Shown: positions 1 to 6,745, counted from the stretch's first letter. The stretch is 10,360 nt of DNA from Caryophanales bacterium (GCA_028726925.1 JAQYPI010000069.1:1-10360); one strand, 5' to 3'. The notes: generated from the sequence alone by a model not told the origin. Made by a program: numbers and translations.

Positions 1-395
1 CTTATGAACTCACCCTCAAGACCCCTTTGTCCGAAGGGCTACTCGAGAAAAACGCGCCCATCACCTACACCCAGTTCGCTGAGCTGCGCGACTTCGGGGA
101 ATTCCCCAAGACGGACATCACCCGCTTCCTCATCCAGCTCGACATCGACGTCACCAAGCTCAAGATCCTCACGTCCCTCACGACCGAGCGCATCGACGTC
201 GAATACAAGGGTGGCCTCCTTTCCTTGGACCGCAACACCTATTCGGGCAAGACGGATTACGAAATCGAGTTCGAATACAATTCCCTCAACGGCGCCAAGA
301 AGATCATGAAAGATCTCTTCGACGAGAACGGGATCGAGGTCCATTTCTCCGAGCAAACCAAAGTCCATCGCGCGATGGCGGCGATCGGGAAATAA
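1..395 (+). CDS. CYTH-domain protein, YjbK-like, 3' part only
   Basis: The gene enters from the left; the reading frame is open from position 3 and ends with TAA at 393-395, so 130 C-terminal residues are visible. The sequence fits the second half of the CYTH triphosphate-tunnel fold as found in Bacillus YjbK (about 190 aa). It starts in a YELTLKTP strand, has LTTER at visible residues 59-63, then EYKGGLLSLDRNTY, and an acidic strand DYEIEFEY at 85-92 with alternating glutamates that in this family face into the tunnel and bind metal and triphosphate. The N-terminal ExExK signature should lie in the missing 60 or so residues. Family members hydrolyse inorganic triphosphate or related nucleotides; the substrate cannot be told here. 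In Bacillus subtilis, yjbK and spx (yjbD) both lie in the yjb region, so spx as convergent neighbour is a loose echo of that. Internal ATG/TTG codons are not the true start. Confidence 0.85.
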   Translation, partial: YELTLKTPLSEGLLEKNAPITYTQFAELRDFGEFPKTDITRFLIQLDIDVTKLKILTSLTTERIDVEYKGGLLSLDRNTYSGKTDYEIEFEYNSLNGAKKIMKDLFDENGIEVHFSEQTKVHRAMAAIGK

Positions 396-407
396 GCCCA
401 AGCAACG

Positions 408-437
408 AAAAAAGCGGCAGACGCCGCTTTTCTTTTG
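408..437. terminator. bidirectional intrinsic terminator between CYTH gene and spx
   Basis: The stem GCGGC (414-418) / GCCGC (423-427) encloses the loop AGAC. It is extended by A-T pairs on both sides (410-413 with 428-431). On the + strand it is followed by TTTTCTTTT. On the - strand the run of A at 408-413 becomes a U tract. It lies 12 nt after the CYTH stop and just after the spx stop, so it can end both convergent transcripts. Confidence 0.85.
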
Positions 438-445
438 CCTCTTAT

Positions 446-874
446 TCAGAGATTCCTCGAGGAGGGGCAAACGCAATGCTCGCAGCTCCCGCATTTCGCG
501 CAGACCCGCGCCGCGTAGCGCCTCGCCTCGGGGATGAAGGTGCTGATTTCGTCTTCGTTGTAGCCGACCTGGATGCGACGGTCGTCCACGATGATGGGAC
601 GCTTGAGGACGCTTGGGTTCGCCTTGATGAAGTCCACGAGCTCGCTCACCTTCATGTCATCGAAGTTGATGTGGTTTTCCTGTACGATCTTCGAACGCGG
701 CGAGATGATGTCATCCGTCCCGTTCTCGCTTTTGGCGATGAGCTCGCGGATATCGTCCTTCGTGAAGTCGTCGCCGAAAATGTTCACCGCCTCATAGGGG
801 ATCTTTTGCTCGTCGAACCAGGCCTTGACCTTGCGGCAGCTCGAGCATGATGGAGAGGTGAAAATCCGAATCAT
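446..874 (-). CDS. spx: Spx / ArsC-family redox regulator with cysteine-rich C-terminal tail
   Basis: This 142-aa protein has the thioredoxin-like ArsC/Spx fold. In Bacillota, Spx binds the alpha C-terminal domain of RNA polymerase and redirects transcription under disulfide stress; its CXXC acts as the redox switch. Visible hallmarks are CSSC at residues 10-13, Gly52 (the residue needed for alpha-CTD contact in B. subtilis Spx), ISPRSK at 57-62, the RPI motif at 92-94, and GYNEDEI at 104-110. The family normally ends soon after this last motif (131 aa in B. subtilis). Here an extra tail contains CAKCGSCEHCVC (residues 125-136): five cysteines and one histidine. The ATG at 874 fits the family N-terminus. 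No Shine-Dalgarno is visible before it, but a TATCAT hexamer ends 8 nt upstream, which suggests a leaderless mRNA. An arsenate reductase role is unlikely because the CXXC and the GYNEDEI end are Spx-like. Confidence 0.92.
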   Translation of the reverse strand: MIRIFTSPSCSSCRKVKAWFDEQKIPYEAVNIFGDDFTKDDIRELIAKSENGTDDIISPRSKIVQENHINFDDMKVSELVDFIKANPSVLKRPIIVDDRRIQVGYNEDEISTFIPEARRYAARVCAKCGSCEHCVCPSSRNL

Positions 875-882
875 ACGTTTTT

Positions 883-888
883 ATGATA
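883..888 (-). promoter_or_regulatory. candidate -10 element of spx
   Basis: TATCAT on the - strand matches the -10 consensus at 5 of 6 positions and ends 8 nt before the ATG. Transcription would start within about 3 nt of the start codon. No good -35 is seen 16-18 nt upstream, so the call rests on the -10 and on the lack of a ribosome binding site. Confidence 0.35.
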
Positions 889-941
889 ACCGACGAAAAG
901 TCATAAGGAAAGACAAAACCGGAAGAAAAGACAAATATGTT

Positions 942-966
942 CAAAAATTAAAATATTTTATTTTTG
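942..966. repeat. AT-only inverted repeat in the spx upstream region
   Basis: A perfect 12-bp palindrome, TAAAATATTTTA, at 949-960 is extended by CAAAAA (942-947) and TTTTTG (961-966) with one bulged T (948). It sits in the 139-bp gap between the stop of the 788-aa lipoprotein gene and spx, which is far more AT-rich than the rest of the window. It could be a regulator site, an UP-like element or a weak bidirectional terminator. No GC-stemmed terminator for the lipoprotein operon was found in this gap. Confidence 0.5.
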
Positions 967-1013
967 TACAATCCGTCGAATTTTTTTGTATTTGGTTTTG
1001 TCGCCTGTCGCGA

Positions 1014-3380
1014 TTATTTCAGGTTTTTGTCGAAAATGAAGAAGTCGACTTGGGAATCCGCGAGGTAGGTGATGCGGATGAAATGTACGCCATCCGTGTA
1101 GGCCGGCATGCCCCAAGCGTTATCCGAGCTGACTTCGTATCCTAGGTCCTCAAGCATGGCGGCATAGGCTTTCGCGAACACCTCGTAATGGTTCTTTTCG
1201 AAGTCCGGGGAAGCGTCTTCCTTCATGTTGAAGAGGTGGATGCGGGAATAGCCTTCCGGGGTGTCGTCGGTGAGTTGCCATCCTCCCGCGATTTGGCGGT
1301 CATAGAGGTAAGGCAAAGTGTCGACCCAATCCTTTCCGAACATGTCGCAGAGGATCTTGTACTGGGAAGTCTTCAGTTCTTCTTCCCACTTCGTCGGGGC
1401 GTTCCAGGTCCCGATGTTCGAGAAATCGATGTTCTCGGGGAGGGTCGCGGTGCCGAAGGAAGAGAACAGGATCTCCTCTTTACCGGCGTAGAAGCCGTCG
1501 TCCATCGAGAAATAATAGGAAATCGAGAGGGGCTTGCCTGTCGAAGAGAGAGTGAGGCGGAAGGAATCGGGGATGATGTAGTCGGCGAAGGTGCCCGCCA
1601 TGACGCCGCTAGCGAGGCTATCGACAAGCGGGCGAACCTTGATCGCGCCTTTATCGTCCTTCTCAAACACCGCGGGGGACCCGGTGAAGCCGATCAAGTC
1701 CTTCATCGTGACGCCCGCCAAGGCGTTGTCGCTAGCTTTCGCCGTCCCCGAGGTCTCATAGGTTTCGGGGTCCACGGTGAATTCAACGGCAAAGGGGGTC
1801 GCCCCGGTCGCGGTCACTTCATAGCCCGTGTAGGTTTGGATCATCGCCCCGTCGGCCCCGGGATCCGTGTCGTGCTCGTTGACCATCTGGAGGTAGATGC
1901 CATCGGCGACCGTCACCTCGGTCGAATAGGCGGAAAGGCCGTTGACGGAAAGGGAGGCATGGAAGGGGATCGAGCCATCCATGAGGGCGAGGACGCCCGC
2001 GATTTCCTCGGTTTCCGAGGTAGTTTCGAGGCGGGAGAGGGTCGGGAGGGAGCGGGGGGCGACGAAATTCACGGTCGCCTGGGTGTAATAGCCGTTGCCC
2101 GCGGAATCGATGAGGGTCGGGGTGCGGCCGTACATCGAGACGATGGACCCGTCGTTCCCGAGGGTGACTTCCAAGGTCTCCATGAGGCCGACGTCATACT
2201 GGGAGAAGGCATTGATGAGCCAGCGGCCTTGGTAGCCGTAATAACGGTAGACGTTGGCTTTCTCGGTCGCGCGGAAGGCGGCGGGCTCGAAATATTTCCA
2301 CGGGTCGCGGAGGAAGGAATCGAAGGCGACGCCGAGATCGACGCTGCGGACCTCGTTATCCATGGAGACGTAATCCCAATGGGCAGAGCCGTCCGCGGCT
2401 TTCGAGTAGAGCTTCTCGTTCACGGTTGGGAGGTTGCCATAGCGTTTCGAGGTGAACGCCCCCGTTTTGGAACGGTCGTAGGAGGTCGTCTCGAGGGTCG
2501 CGATGCCTTCCTTCTCGTAGACGCGAGTCGTAAGGGAATCAAAGGACAGGGTGCTTTGGGAAAGGAAGGAAGAACCGGTTGCGGGCATGGCCTCGGGCAA
2601 GGAATAGGAGGAAAGGAAATTCTCGAGGGGGGTGTAGCGGGCGGAGCCGATCTTGGAAAAGGTGCCCCCGAGCCCGTCGATCATCTCGTAACCATCGAGG
2701 AAATTCGGCTGGAAGGTGAAGGTGAGGTCATCCTCTTCCATCTGGAAGGTGATGCTCGCAATGGCGCTTTGGTAGGCCGAGACGCCCATGAAGGTCGAGA
2801 GGATGAGAATCAGGTCGGCCGAATCGGTGACGTAGCCTTTTTGGTAGCTCTTGATGTCGGTGAGAGCGAACGAAGAAAGGGGCGAGCAAATGAGGGAAAG
2901 ACAATCCGCGTCCGCGGCCGTCTCGATGCCGACGTATTCCCCCGTTGCGTCGTCGAGGTAGTTGAGGGCGCGCCCGGGGACGACGTTCCCGGAAGCGTCG
3001 AAGGCATACTGGTAATAAAGGGATTTGGAAGAATCCGCGTAATGGGGAAGGGCGAGGTAGCCGGCGTCGGTCAGGTTGCTGTAGGAATATTCCGAGGTGT
3101 GGATTTCTTGGTAGGTGTCCCCGTCGATTTCGAACTCAAAGGCATAGCAAAGGTTCGAGGAGATGTCGGCGATCGCGTCATAGACGTCGCGGGCGGAATA
3201 GCCAAGGCCCCAGGGATCCGCGTCCGGGTCAACCGGCTGGACGCCAGGCTCGGGGGTCGAAGTGTCCGTTCCCGTCGAATCCGGGGATCCGCTCGAGACG
3301 GAGGACTCTTCCGGGCCTCCGCATCCGGCTAGGGTCAGAAGGCCGGCGAAGGCGAGGGCGAGCAATGCTTTTTTATTCAT
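1014..3380 (-). CDS. large secreted lipoprotein, three LolA/LppX-like modules (function unknown)
   Basis: This 788-aa protein starts with a lipoprotein signal peptide: KK at residues 3-4, a hydrophobic stretch 5-17 and lipobox LAGC ending at Cys20. A Ser/Thr/Pro-rich tether follows to about residue 56. It should be anchored on the outer face of the membrane. The rest has no motif I recognise. By eye it splits into three beta-rich modules, about 66-262, 279-453 and 454-660. Each contains a strand pair like TLEVTLGNDGSIVSM (402-416) or SFRLTLSSTGKPLSI (606-620), and closes with a strand such as ATVNFVAPRSLP (435-446) or EILFSSFGTATLP (636-648). That layout resembles LolA/LppX-type lipid-binding sheets, which is inference. 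A separate C-terminal domain (661-788) contains a helix around AYAAMLEDLGY (738-748) and strands FIRITYL and VDFFIFD. The ATG is supported by AAGGAG 8 nt upstream. It follows the 584-aa lipoprotein gene by 22 nt, in one operon. Confidence 0.8.
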   Translation of the reverse strand: MNKKALLALAFAGLLTLAGCGGPEESSVSSGSPDSTGTDTSTPEPGVQPVDPDADPWGLGYSARDVYDAIADISSNLCYAFEFEIDGDTYQEIHTSEYSYSNLTDAGYLALPHYADSSKSLYYQYAFDASGNVVPGRALNYLDDATGEYVGIETAADADCLSLICSPLSSFALTDIKSYQKGYVTDSADLILILSTFMGVSAYQSAIASITFQMEEDDLTFTFQPNFLDGYEMIDGLGGTFSKIGSARYTPLENFLSSYSLPEAMPATGSSFLSQSTLSFDSLTTRVYEKEGIATLETTSYDRSKTGAFTSKRYGNLPTVNEKLYSKAADGSAHWDYVSMDNEVRSVDLGVAFDSFLRDPWKYFEPAAFRATEKANVYRYYGYQGRWLINAFSQYDVGLMETLEVTLGNDGSIVSMYGRTPTLIDSAGNGYYTQATVNFVAPRSLPTLSRLETTSETEEIAGVLALMDGSIPFHASLSVNGLSAYSTEVTVADGIYLQMVNEHDTDPGADGAMIQTYTGYEVTATGATPFAVEFTVDPETYETSGTAKASDNALAGVTMKDLIGFTGSPAVFEKDDKGAIKVRPLVDSLASGVMAGTFADYIIPDSFRLTLSSTGKPLSISYYFSMDDGFYAGKEEILFSSFGTATLPENIDFSNIGTWNAPTKWEEELKTSQYKILCDMFGKDWVDTLPYLYDRQIAGGWQLTDDTPEGYSRIHLFNMKEDASPDFEKNHYEVFAKAYAAMLEDLGYEVSSDNAWGMPAYTDGVHFIRITYLADSQVDFFIFDKNLK

Positions 3381-3387
3381 GGGTCAA

Positions 3388-3394
3388 TCTCCTT
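3388..3394 (-). promoter_or_regulatory. ribosome binding site of the 788-aa lipoprotein gene
   Basis: AAGGAGA on the - strand lies 7-8 nt before the ATG at 3380. It falls in the 22-nt gap after the TGA of the preceding lipoprotein gene, and it fixes the start just ahead of the signal peptide. Confidence 0.8.
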
Positions 3395-3402
3395 GCTTGA
3401 TA

Positions 3403-5157
3403 TCAGCGAACGACGTTCGCGTAGGATTGGTGATAGGTTTTCGCGGTGGAATTGCGCGTCATCGAGGCCAGGACCGTGCCGTCCTTGGAAACGGTCACGA
3501 GGCTGCCGGCGGCGCTTCCCTCGGAAACAACGTCGACGTCCCAGACGATGGAATCGGTGAGGAAATCGAGATAAGCGTTCTTGGTCTCGGCCGAGGTTTC
3601 AAAGGTTAAGACCGCGGAGAGGTACTGCTCATCGCCGGAAAGGTCGGGATCTACCATCAAGAGGGCGCTCGTGCTCGTCAAGGCGACTTTCGAGAGGAGC
3701 CCGATGGAGTTCTTGGGGCTCACGTTCGTGACCACGGGGGCGCTGCCGCCGCCCCAATCGATGGACGAGGAAATCTGGTGATCGACGACGAAGGTCCCGG
3801 ATTCATCGAAGAACAGGGTGTTGTTGAGGCCGATGCTGCCAGAGGTGGCGTGCATCGAGAAGGCCCCGTCTTTGCGCTCCAGGAAGGTGACGTCCGAATA
3901 ATCGCCGTAAGACGAGGATTCCGGGCTCACGACGAGGGAGAGGCGCGACCCGCTCTTGCTCACGGATTCGCCGGCATAATTCCCTTGGGGCACCTGGAGG
4001 GCTTCCCCTTCGAGGATGCTCACGCGATAGGCGGAATGGGTTTCAGGCAAGCGGAAGGCGAAGGCGCCATCCCCTTCAAGGGCGACGTCGACATCGACGG
4101 AAACGTAGGACCCGTCGCTTTCTTTCCCTTGCAAGGCGATGCCCTTGGCTTCATAGCCCGAGGCGTCGACTCCTTCGAGGGCGGCGGTTTGGAGGACGAG
4201 GCGGTCCCCCGCGTAAATCTCGGAAGAGCCCACGGGGACGAGCGTCCCGTTTTGATCGAGGAACAACTCTCCCCCGAAATGGGCGGAAGGCACGAGGCTC
4301 ACTTCCAGACTATGAACGAGGAGGGAAACGGAAATCTCAACAGGATAGGCAGGCATGGAAAAGGAATAGAGGCCATCGCGCCCGGTCAAGACGTTTCCAT
4401 CGACCTCGACGGAGCGGACCTCGAATTGGTCGCGGGCGGGCAAAACCTCAAAGGCCACGGTGTCTTGGTAAGCAAACGTGCTTCCCGAAGGGAAACTGAT
4501 GGAGTAGCGATCGCTTTTCTCATAGGTGACGGAATATTCGAGCAACCCGAAGTCGCAGAGGACCATGACTTCGGACGAAGGCATCGAAAACGAATAGACG
4601 CCCCCGTTTTTTTGGAGTTCAATCGTGGGATCCGAGAGATGGATGTTCTTGTAATAATACCCAGCGACGGTCGCGGGGCGGAAGGAAACGGATTCCCCCG
4701 CGGCATAGAGACCATCCCCGACATCGCCGAGAACGAGGCGCTGGTCCGCGGGGCGAACGGCATAGACATCGACCCCCTGGACCGCGATTTCCGCGTCTTT
4801 CCCTTCCGGCATGCGGAAGGCGAAGCGGGTGATGGAAGGATCCGTCGTCCTTTGGCCGTCCAAGGCTTTCCCGTTCATCGTGACGGATTCGAGGCGGCGG
4901 GAGGTCGGGAAAAGGCTCTTAACGTCGACGAGGACTGTCTCGCCGGCAGCGGGAGTCAAGGAAGAGAGAGTGACCTTGAACCCGGGGCCGGTTTCCAAAA
5001 GGATGACGCGATAGCCTTCCGCGGAAGAGGAGGATTCGCTTTGGATGCTCGAACCGCTATCATCCGAGGGGGTTTCGCTCGAAACGGGCGATTCTTGCCC
5101 GCACGAAGCGAGGGCAAGGCCCAAGAAGCATGCAAGGATCCATGGTGTTTTCTTCAT
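3403..5157 (-). CDS. secreted lipoprotein with four tandem beta repeats (function unknown)
   Basis: This 584-aa protein has a lipoprotein signal: MKK, a hydrophobic core and lipobox LASC ending at Cys19, then a Ser/Glu-rich tether to about residue 46. Residues 49-383 hold four tandem units of about 75-100 aa (49-127, 131-203, 206-280, 283-383). Each ends in an aromatic-x-F-x-(M/L)-P strand: FAFRMP 112-117, YSFSMP 188-193, YSFSMP 264-269, FAFRLP 366-371. This pattern resembles divergent InlB B-repeat / Flg_new-type modules, which serve as stalks or adhesive spacers on surface proteins; the assignment is from pattern only. The C-terminal part (about 390-584) is beta-rich, includes DWGGGSAPVV near 467, and is not recognised; it may be the functional head. 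The start is supported by AGGAGGG 7 nt upstream. It is the first gene of a two-lipoprotein operon, 22 nt ahead of the 788-aa gene. A role as surface-displayed binding or adhesion protein is inference. Confidence 0.8.
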   Translation of the reverse strand: MKKTPWILACFLGLALASCGQESPVSSETPSDDSGSSIQSESSSSAEGYRVILLETGPGFKVTLSSLTPAAGETVLVDVKSLFPTSRRLESVTMNGKALDGQRTTDPSITRFAFRMPEGKDAEIAVQGVDVYAVRPADQRLVLGDVGDGLYAAGESVSFRPATVAGYYYKNIHLSDPTIELQKNGGVYSFSMPSSEVMVLCDFGLLEYSVTYEKSDRYSISFPSGSTFAYQDTVAFEVLPARDQFEVRSVEVDGNVLTGRDGLYSFSMPAYPVEISVSLLVHSLEVSLVPSAHFGGELFLDQNGTLVPVGSSEIYAGDRLVLQTAALEGVDASGYEAKGIALQGKESDGSYVSVDVDVALEGDGAFAFRLPETHSAYRVSILEGEALQVPQGNYAGESVSKSGSRLSLVVSPESSSYGDYSDVTFLERKDGAFSMHATSGSIGLNNTLFFDESGTFVVDHQISSSIDWGGGSAPVVTNVSPKNSIGLLSKVALTSTSALLMVDPDLSGDEQYLSAVLTFETSAETKNAYLDFLTDSIVWDVDVVSEGSAAGSLVTVSKDGTVLASMTRNSTAKTYHQSYANVVR

Positions 5158-5164
5158 CGTTTTT

Positions 5165-5171
5165 CCCTCCT
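5165..5171 (-). promoter_or_regulatory. strong ribosome binding site of the 584-aa lipoprotein gene
   Basis: AGGAGGG on the - strand lies 7 nt before the ATG at 5157 and is the best Shine-Dalgarno in the window. Upstream in the 5158-5217 leader, only a TTTACA (5212-5217) resembles a -35, with a poor CAAACT 17 nt further on. The promoter of this operon is therefore not settled. Confidence 0.75.
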
Positions 5172-5216
5172 AGTTACACGACGAGAAGAGTTTGGGCCCG
5201 AAACGCGTTTTTGTAA

Positions 5217-5248
5217 AGAAAAAAATCGCCGTTTTTTCTTGACGATTT
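5217..5248 (-). terminator. intrinsic terminator of the membrane protein gene
   Basis: On the - strand, AAATCGTC (5241-5248) pairs with GGCGATTT (5223-5230), with one G-U pair and a 10-nt A-rich loop, followed by a U-rich run (5216-5225). It lies about 27 nt after the stop of the 8-TM gene and 70 nt before the lipoprotein start, so it separates the two units. Read-through is possible because the stem is only moderately stable. Confidence 0.55.
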
Positions 5249-5274
5249 CTCAACCATTTCCTAAAGGAAGGGAA

Positions 5275-6054
5275 TCAGGAATTGACGTTTTTGGCGTTTG
5301 CTTTCCGAAGCGATGCCTTGAGGATGGCCCCCGCGAGGAAAAGGAGGGCGGACAGGGAGACGAAAATGAGGACAAACCAGGTGATTTCCTCTTGGAAGCG
5401 CAACGCGATGAGCGCGGCATCTAAGACGACCGCCAAGACGATGAACGGCCAATCGAAGAGATCCTCCTTCCCTTCGTAAAGGGCGATGACCATGCGGGTG
5501 AAGATCATGACGAGGAGGACGGCGCTCACTCCTTCAAGGGCCTCGAACACCGGAGCGTAGGACAAAGCGGAAGGATAGACGACGGGAATCGCCATCGAGA
5601 AGGCGACGAGGTAAAGGAACGATAAAAGCAGGAGGGGCTTATGGCTCACCTTGGTCCAAAGCAAGACGACCTGCAGGAGCAAGGCGACGATATAGAGGCC
5701 ATACGAGGCGAACTGGATGCCCGGGATCGTGTATTCCGTGTGGACCATGCCCGAAAGCAAGAGCAAGCCCGCGGCGAAACTCAAACGGCGGAAGTCGATG
5801 GCTTTGTAAGTCGCGTCGTCATAACGGACGAGGCCTTTGAAGGCATCGCGGCAACGGAGCCCCAAATAGAAGAAAAACGAGGCGAAGCTCACGAACGTCA
5901 TCGTGTAGACGAAGCCGTGAAAGGGAGTTCCGTAAAGGGGAACGCCATGAGCGATCGAGAGGGAAACGGAAAGAATTCTCTCGCAAAGGAGGATGGCGAA
6001 ATAGCCGAAGAACAGCCAAAGCATGGCCACGCGGATCTTGTTTTCTTTTTTCAT
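5275..6054 (-). CDS. polytopic membrane protein, about 8 TM (function unknown)
   Basis: This 259-aa protein is mostly hydrophobic. About eight membrane segments can be seen, near residues 8-30, 46-66, 90-104, 114-134, 139-158, 168-190, 202-219 and 225-246. A short basic N-terminus (KKENKIR) and a basic C-terminus (KASLRKANAK) bracket them. Short charged loops such as LRCRDAFKGLVRYDD (66-80) and YEGKEDLFD (193-201) separate groups of helices. No transporter, enzyme or channel signature was recognised and no catalytic motif stands out. The start is supported by AAGGAG 8 nt before the ATG. The gene follows the Xre/zinc-ribbon regulator gene by 61 nt on the same strand with no terminator between, so the two are probably linked in expression and perhaps in function. 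A GGGTGACAAG element occurs in that gap. Confidence 0.8.
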   Translation of the reverse strand: MKKENKIRVAMLWLFFGYFAILLCERILSVSLSIAHGVPLYGTPFHGFVYTMTFVSFASFFFYLGLRCRDAFKGLVRYDDATYKAIDFRRLSFAAGLLLLSGMVHTEYTIPGIQFASYGLYIVALLLQVVLLWTKVSHKPLLLLSFLYLVAFSMAIPVVYPSALSYAPVFEALEGVSAVLLVMIFTRMVIALYEGKEDLFDWPFIVLAVVLDAALIALRFQEEITWFVLIFVSLSALLFLAGAILKASLRKANAKNVNS

Positions 6055-6065
6055 GCGGATGACTC

Positions 6066-6080
6066 CTTGTCACCCACAAG
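6066..6080. promoter_or_regulatory. inverted repeat CTTGT-CACCC-ACAAG, candidate operator
   Basis: A perfect 5-bp inverted repeat with a 5-nt spacer lies just downstream of the candidate -10 of the membrane protein gene and touches its ribosome binding site (6063-6068). Its first ten bases, CTTGTCACCC, recur at 6767-6776 upstream of the Xre regulator gene. A site bound by that regulator is a reasonable guess, not shown. Confidence 0.4.
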
Positions 6081-6106
6081 TGTAACGCGTTCTAGCCGTG
6101 AGACAA
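6079..6106 (-). promoter_or_regulatory. candidate promoter of the membrane protein gene
   Basis: TTGTCT (6101-6106) and TACACT (6079-6084), 16 nt apart on the - strand, each match consensus at 4 of 6 positions. The predicted start is about 18 nt before the ATG. It would let this gene be transcribed separately from the regulator gene. Confidence 0.3.
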
Positions 6107-6115
6107 GGGAAAGAC

Positions 6116-6721
6116 TCATTCCCGGTCTTTCTCGTAGGTCGCCCAGCCGCGTTTCCCGCAATGGGGGCAACGCAGATAACGTTTCAAAAAAGCATGAGGC
6201 CCTAAGACATAAGCCTGGATCGAGGGGCGGAACTTCTCATGGCAATGGGGGCAACGGAAACGCCCGAGCTCGACATCGTAAAGGCAAAGCAAGGGGATGG
6301 CGATCAAAAGCAAGGCCAAGCCGATGCCGATGAAGACGTAACGGATCTCGTCGGCCATCGTGTAGAGGCCCGCGAAAAGAACGGAGCCAATGCCCAGCAA
6401 CAAACCGAGGAGGCCAAGGGGCAAGAGGGCGCGCACGCGCTTCCGATACACCTCGCGGGCGCTTAAAAGGTCCAAGATGTCGCTTTCCGTCCTCTCGTCG
6501 AGGGTGGGGGCCTCGTCTTCCCCGCGCAGAAAGGCGGCGATGGAGATACCAAGGGCCTCACAGAGGGGCTCGAGGTTCGAAACGTCAGGAAGGCCACGCC
6601 CCCGTTCCCATTTCGAGATGGTCTTGGGGCTTACGTAAATGCGGGCGGCGAGTTGCTCTTGAGTCAGGCCCTTGGCAAGGCGTTTCGAAGCGAGGTAATT
6701 TCCGATCTTCTTGTTGTCCAT
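6116..6721 (-). CDS. Xre-family regulator with two TM helices and C-terminal zinc ribbon
   Basis: This 201-aa protein has an N-terminal Xre/Cro helix-turn-helix (about residues 6-62, with GLTQEQLAARIYVSPKTISK and WERGRGLPD being typical). A charged linker follows, then two membrane helices (about 99-120 and 126-147), then a C-terminal segment with paired cysteines CPHC (157-160) and CPHC (185-188) that should bind one zinc. The architecture suggests a membrane-tethered DNA-binding protein that senses something at the membrane or through its zinc ribbon. With both N- and C-termini on the cytoplasmic side, the HTH and the ribbon would face each other inside the cell (inferred from two TM helices). 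The start is supported by AAGGAG 7 nt before the ATG. The gene is upstream of the 8-TM gene. It has a promoter with an inverted repeat over the -35, consistent with autoregulation. Confidence 0.88.
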   Translation of the reverse strand: MDNKKIGNYLASKRLAKGLTQEQLAARIYVSPKTISKWERGRGLPDVSNLEPLCEALGISIAAFLRGEDEAPTLDERTESDILDLLSAREVYRKRVRALLPLGLLGLLLGIGSVLFAGLYTMADEIRYVFIGIGLALLLIAIPLLCLYDVELGRFRCPHCHEKFRPSIQAYVLGPHAFLKRYLRCPHCGKRGWATYEKDRE

Positions 6722-6745
6722 AGCGTTGCTCCTTGGTCCGGTTTC

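Noticed and set aside
27..395. TTG at 27 as the start of the first gene
   Set aside because: The same frame continues upstream in good CYTH homology (YELTLKTP) to the window edge, so the gene is truncated by the window.
1188..3332. Long forward-strand open frame opposite the 788-aa lipoprotein
   Set aside because: It is a GC-rich shadow frame. The reverse strand has a signal peptide, lipobox and ribosome binding site; the forward frame gives a Gly/Glu/Arg-rich product with no start signal.
3778..5424. Long forward-strand open frame opposite the 584-aa lipoprotein
   Set aside because: It is a shadow frame of the same kind, crosses a terminator and a gene boundary, and has no plausible start or protein pattern.
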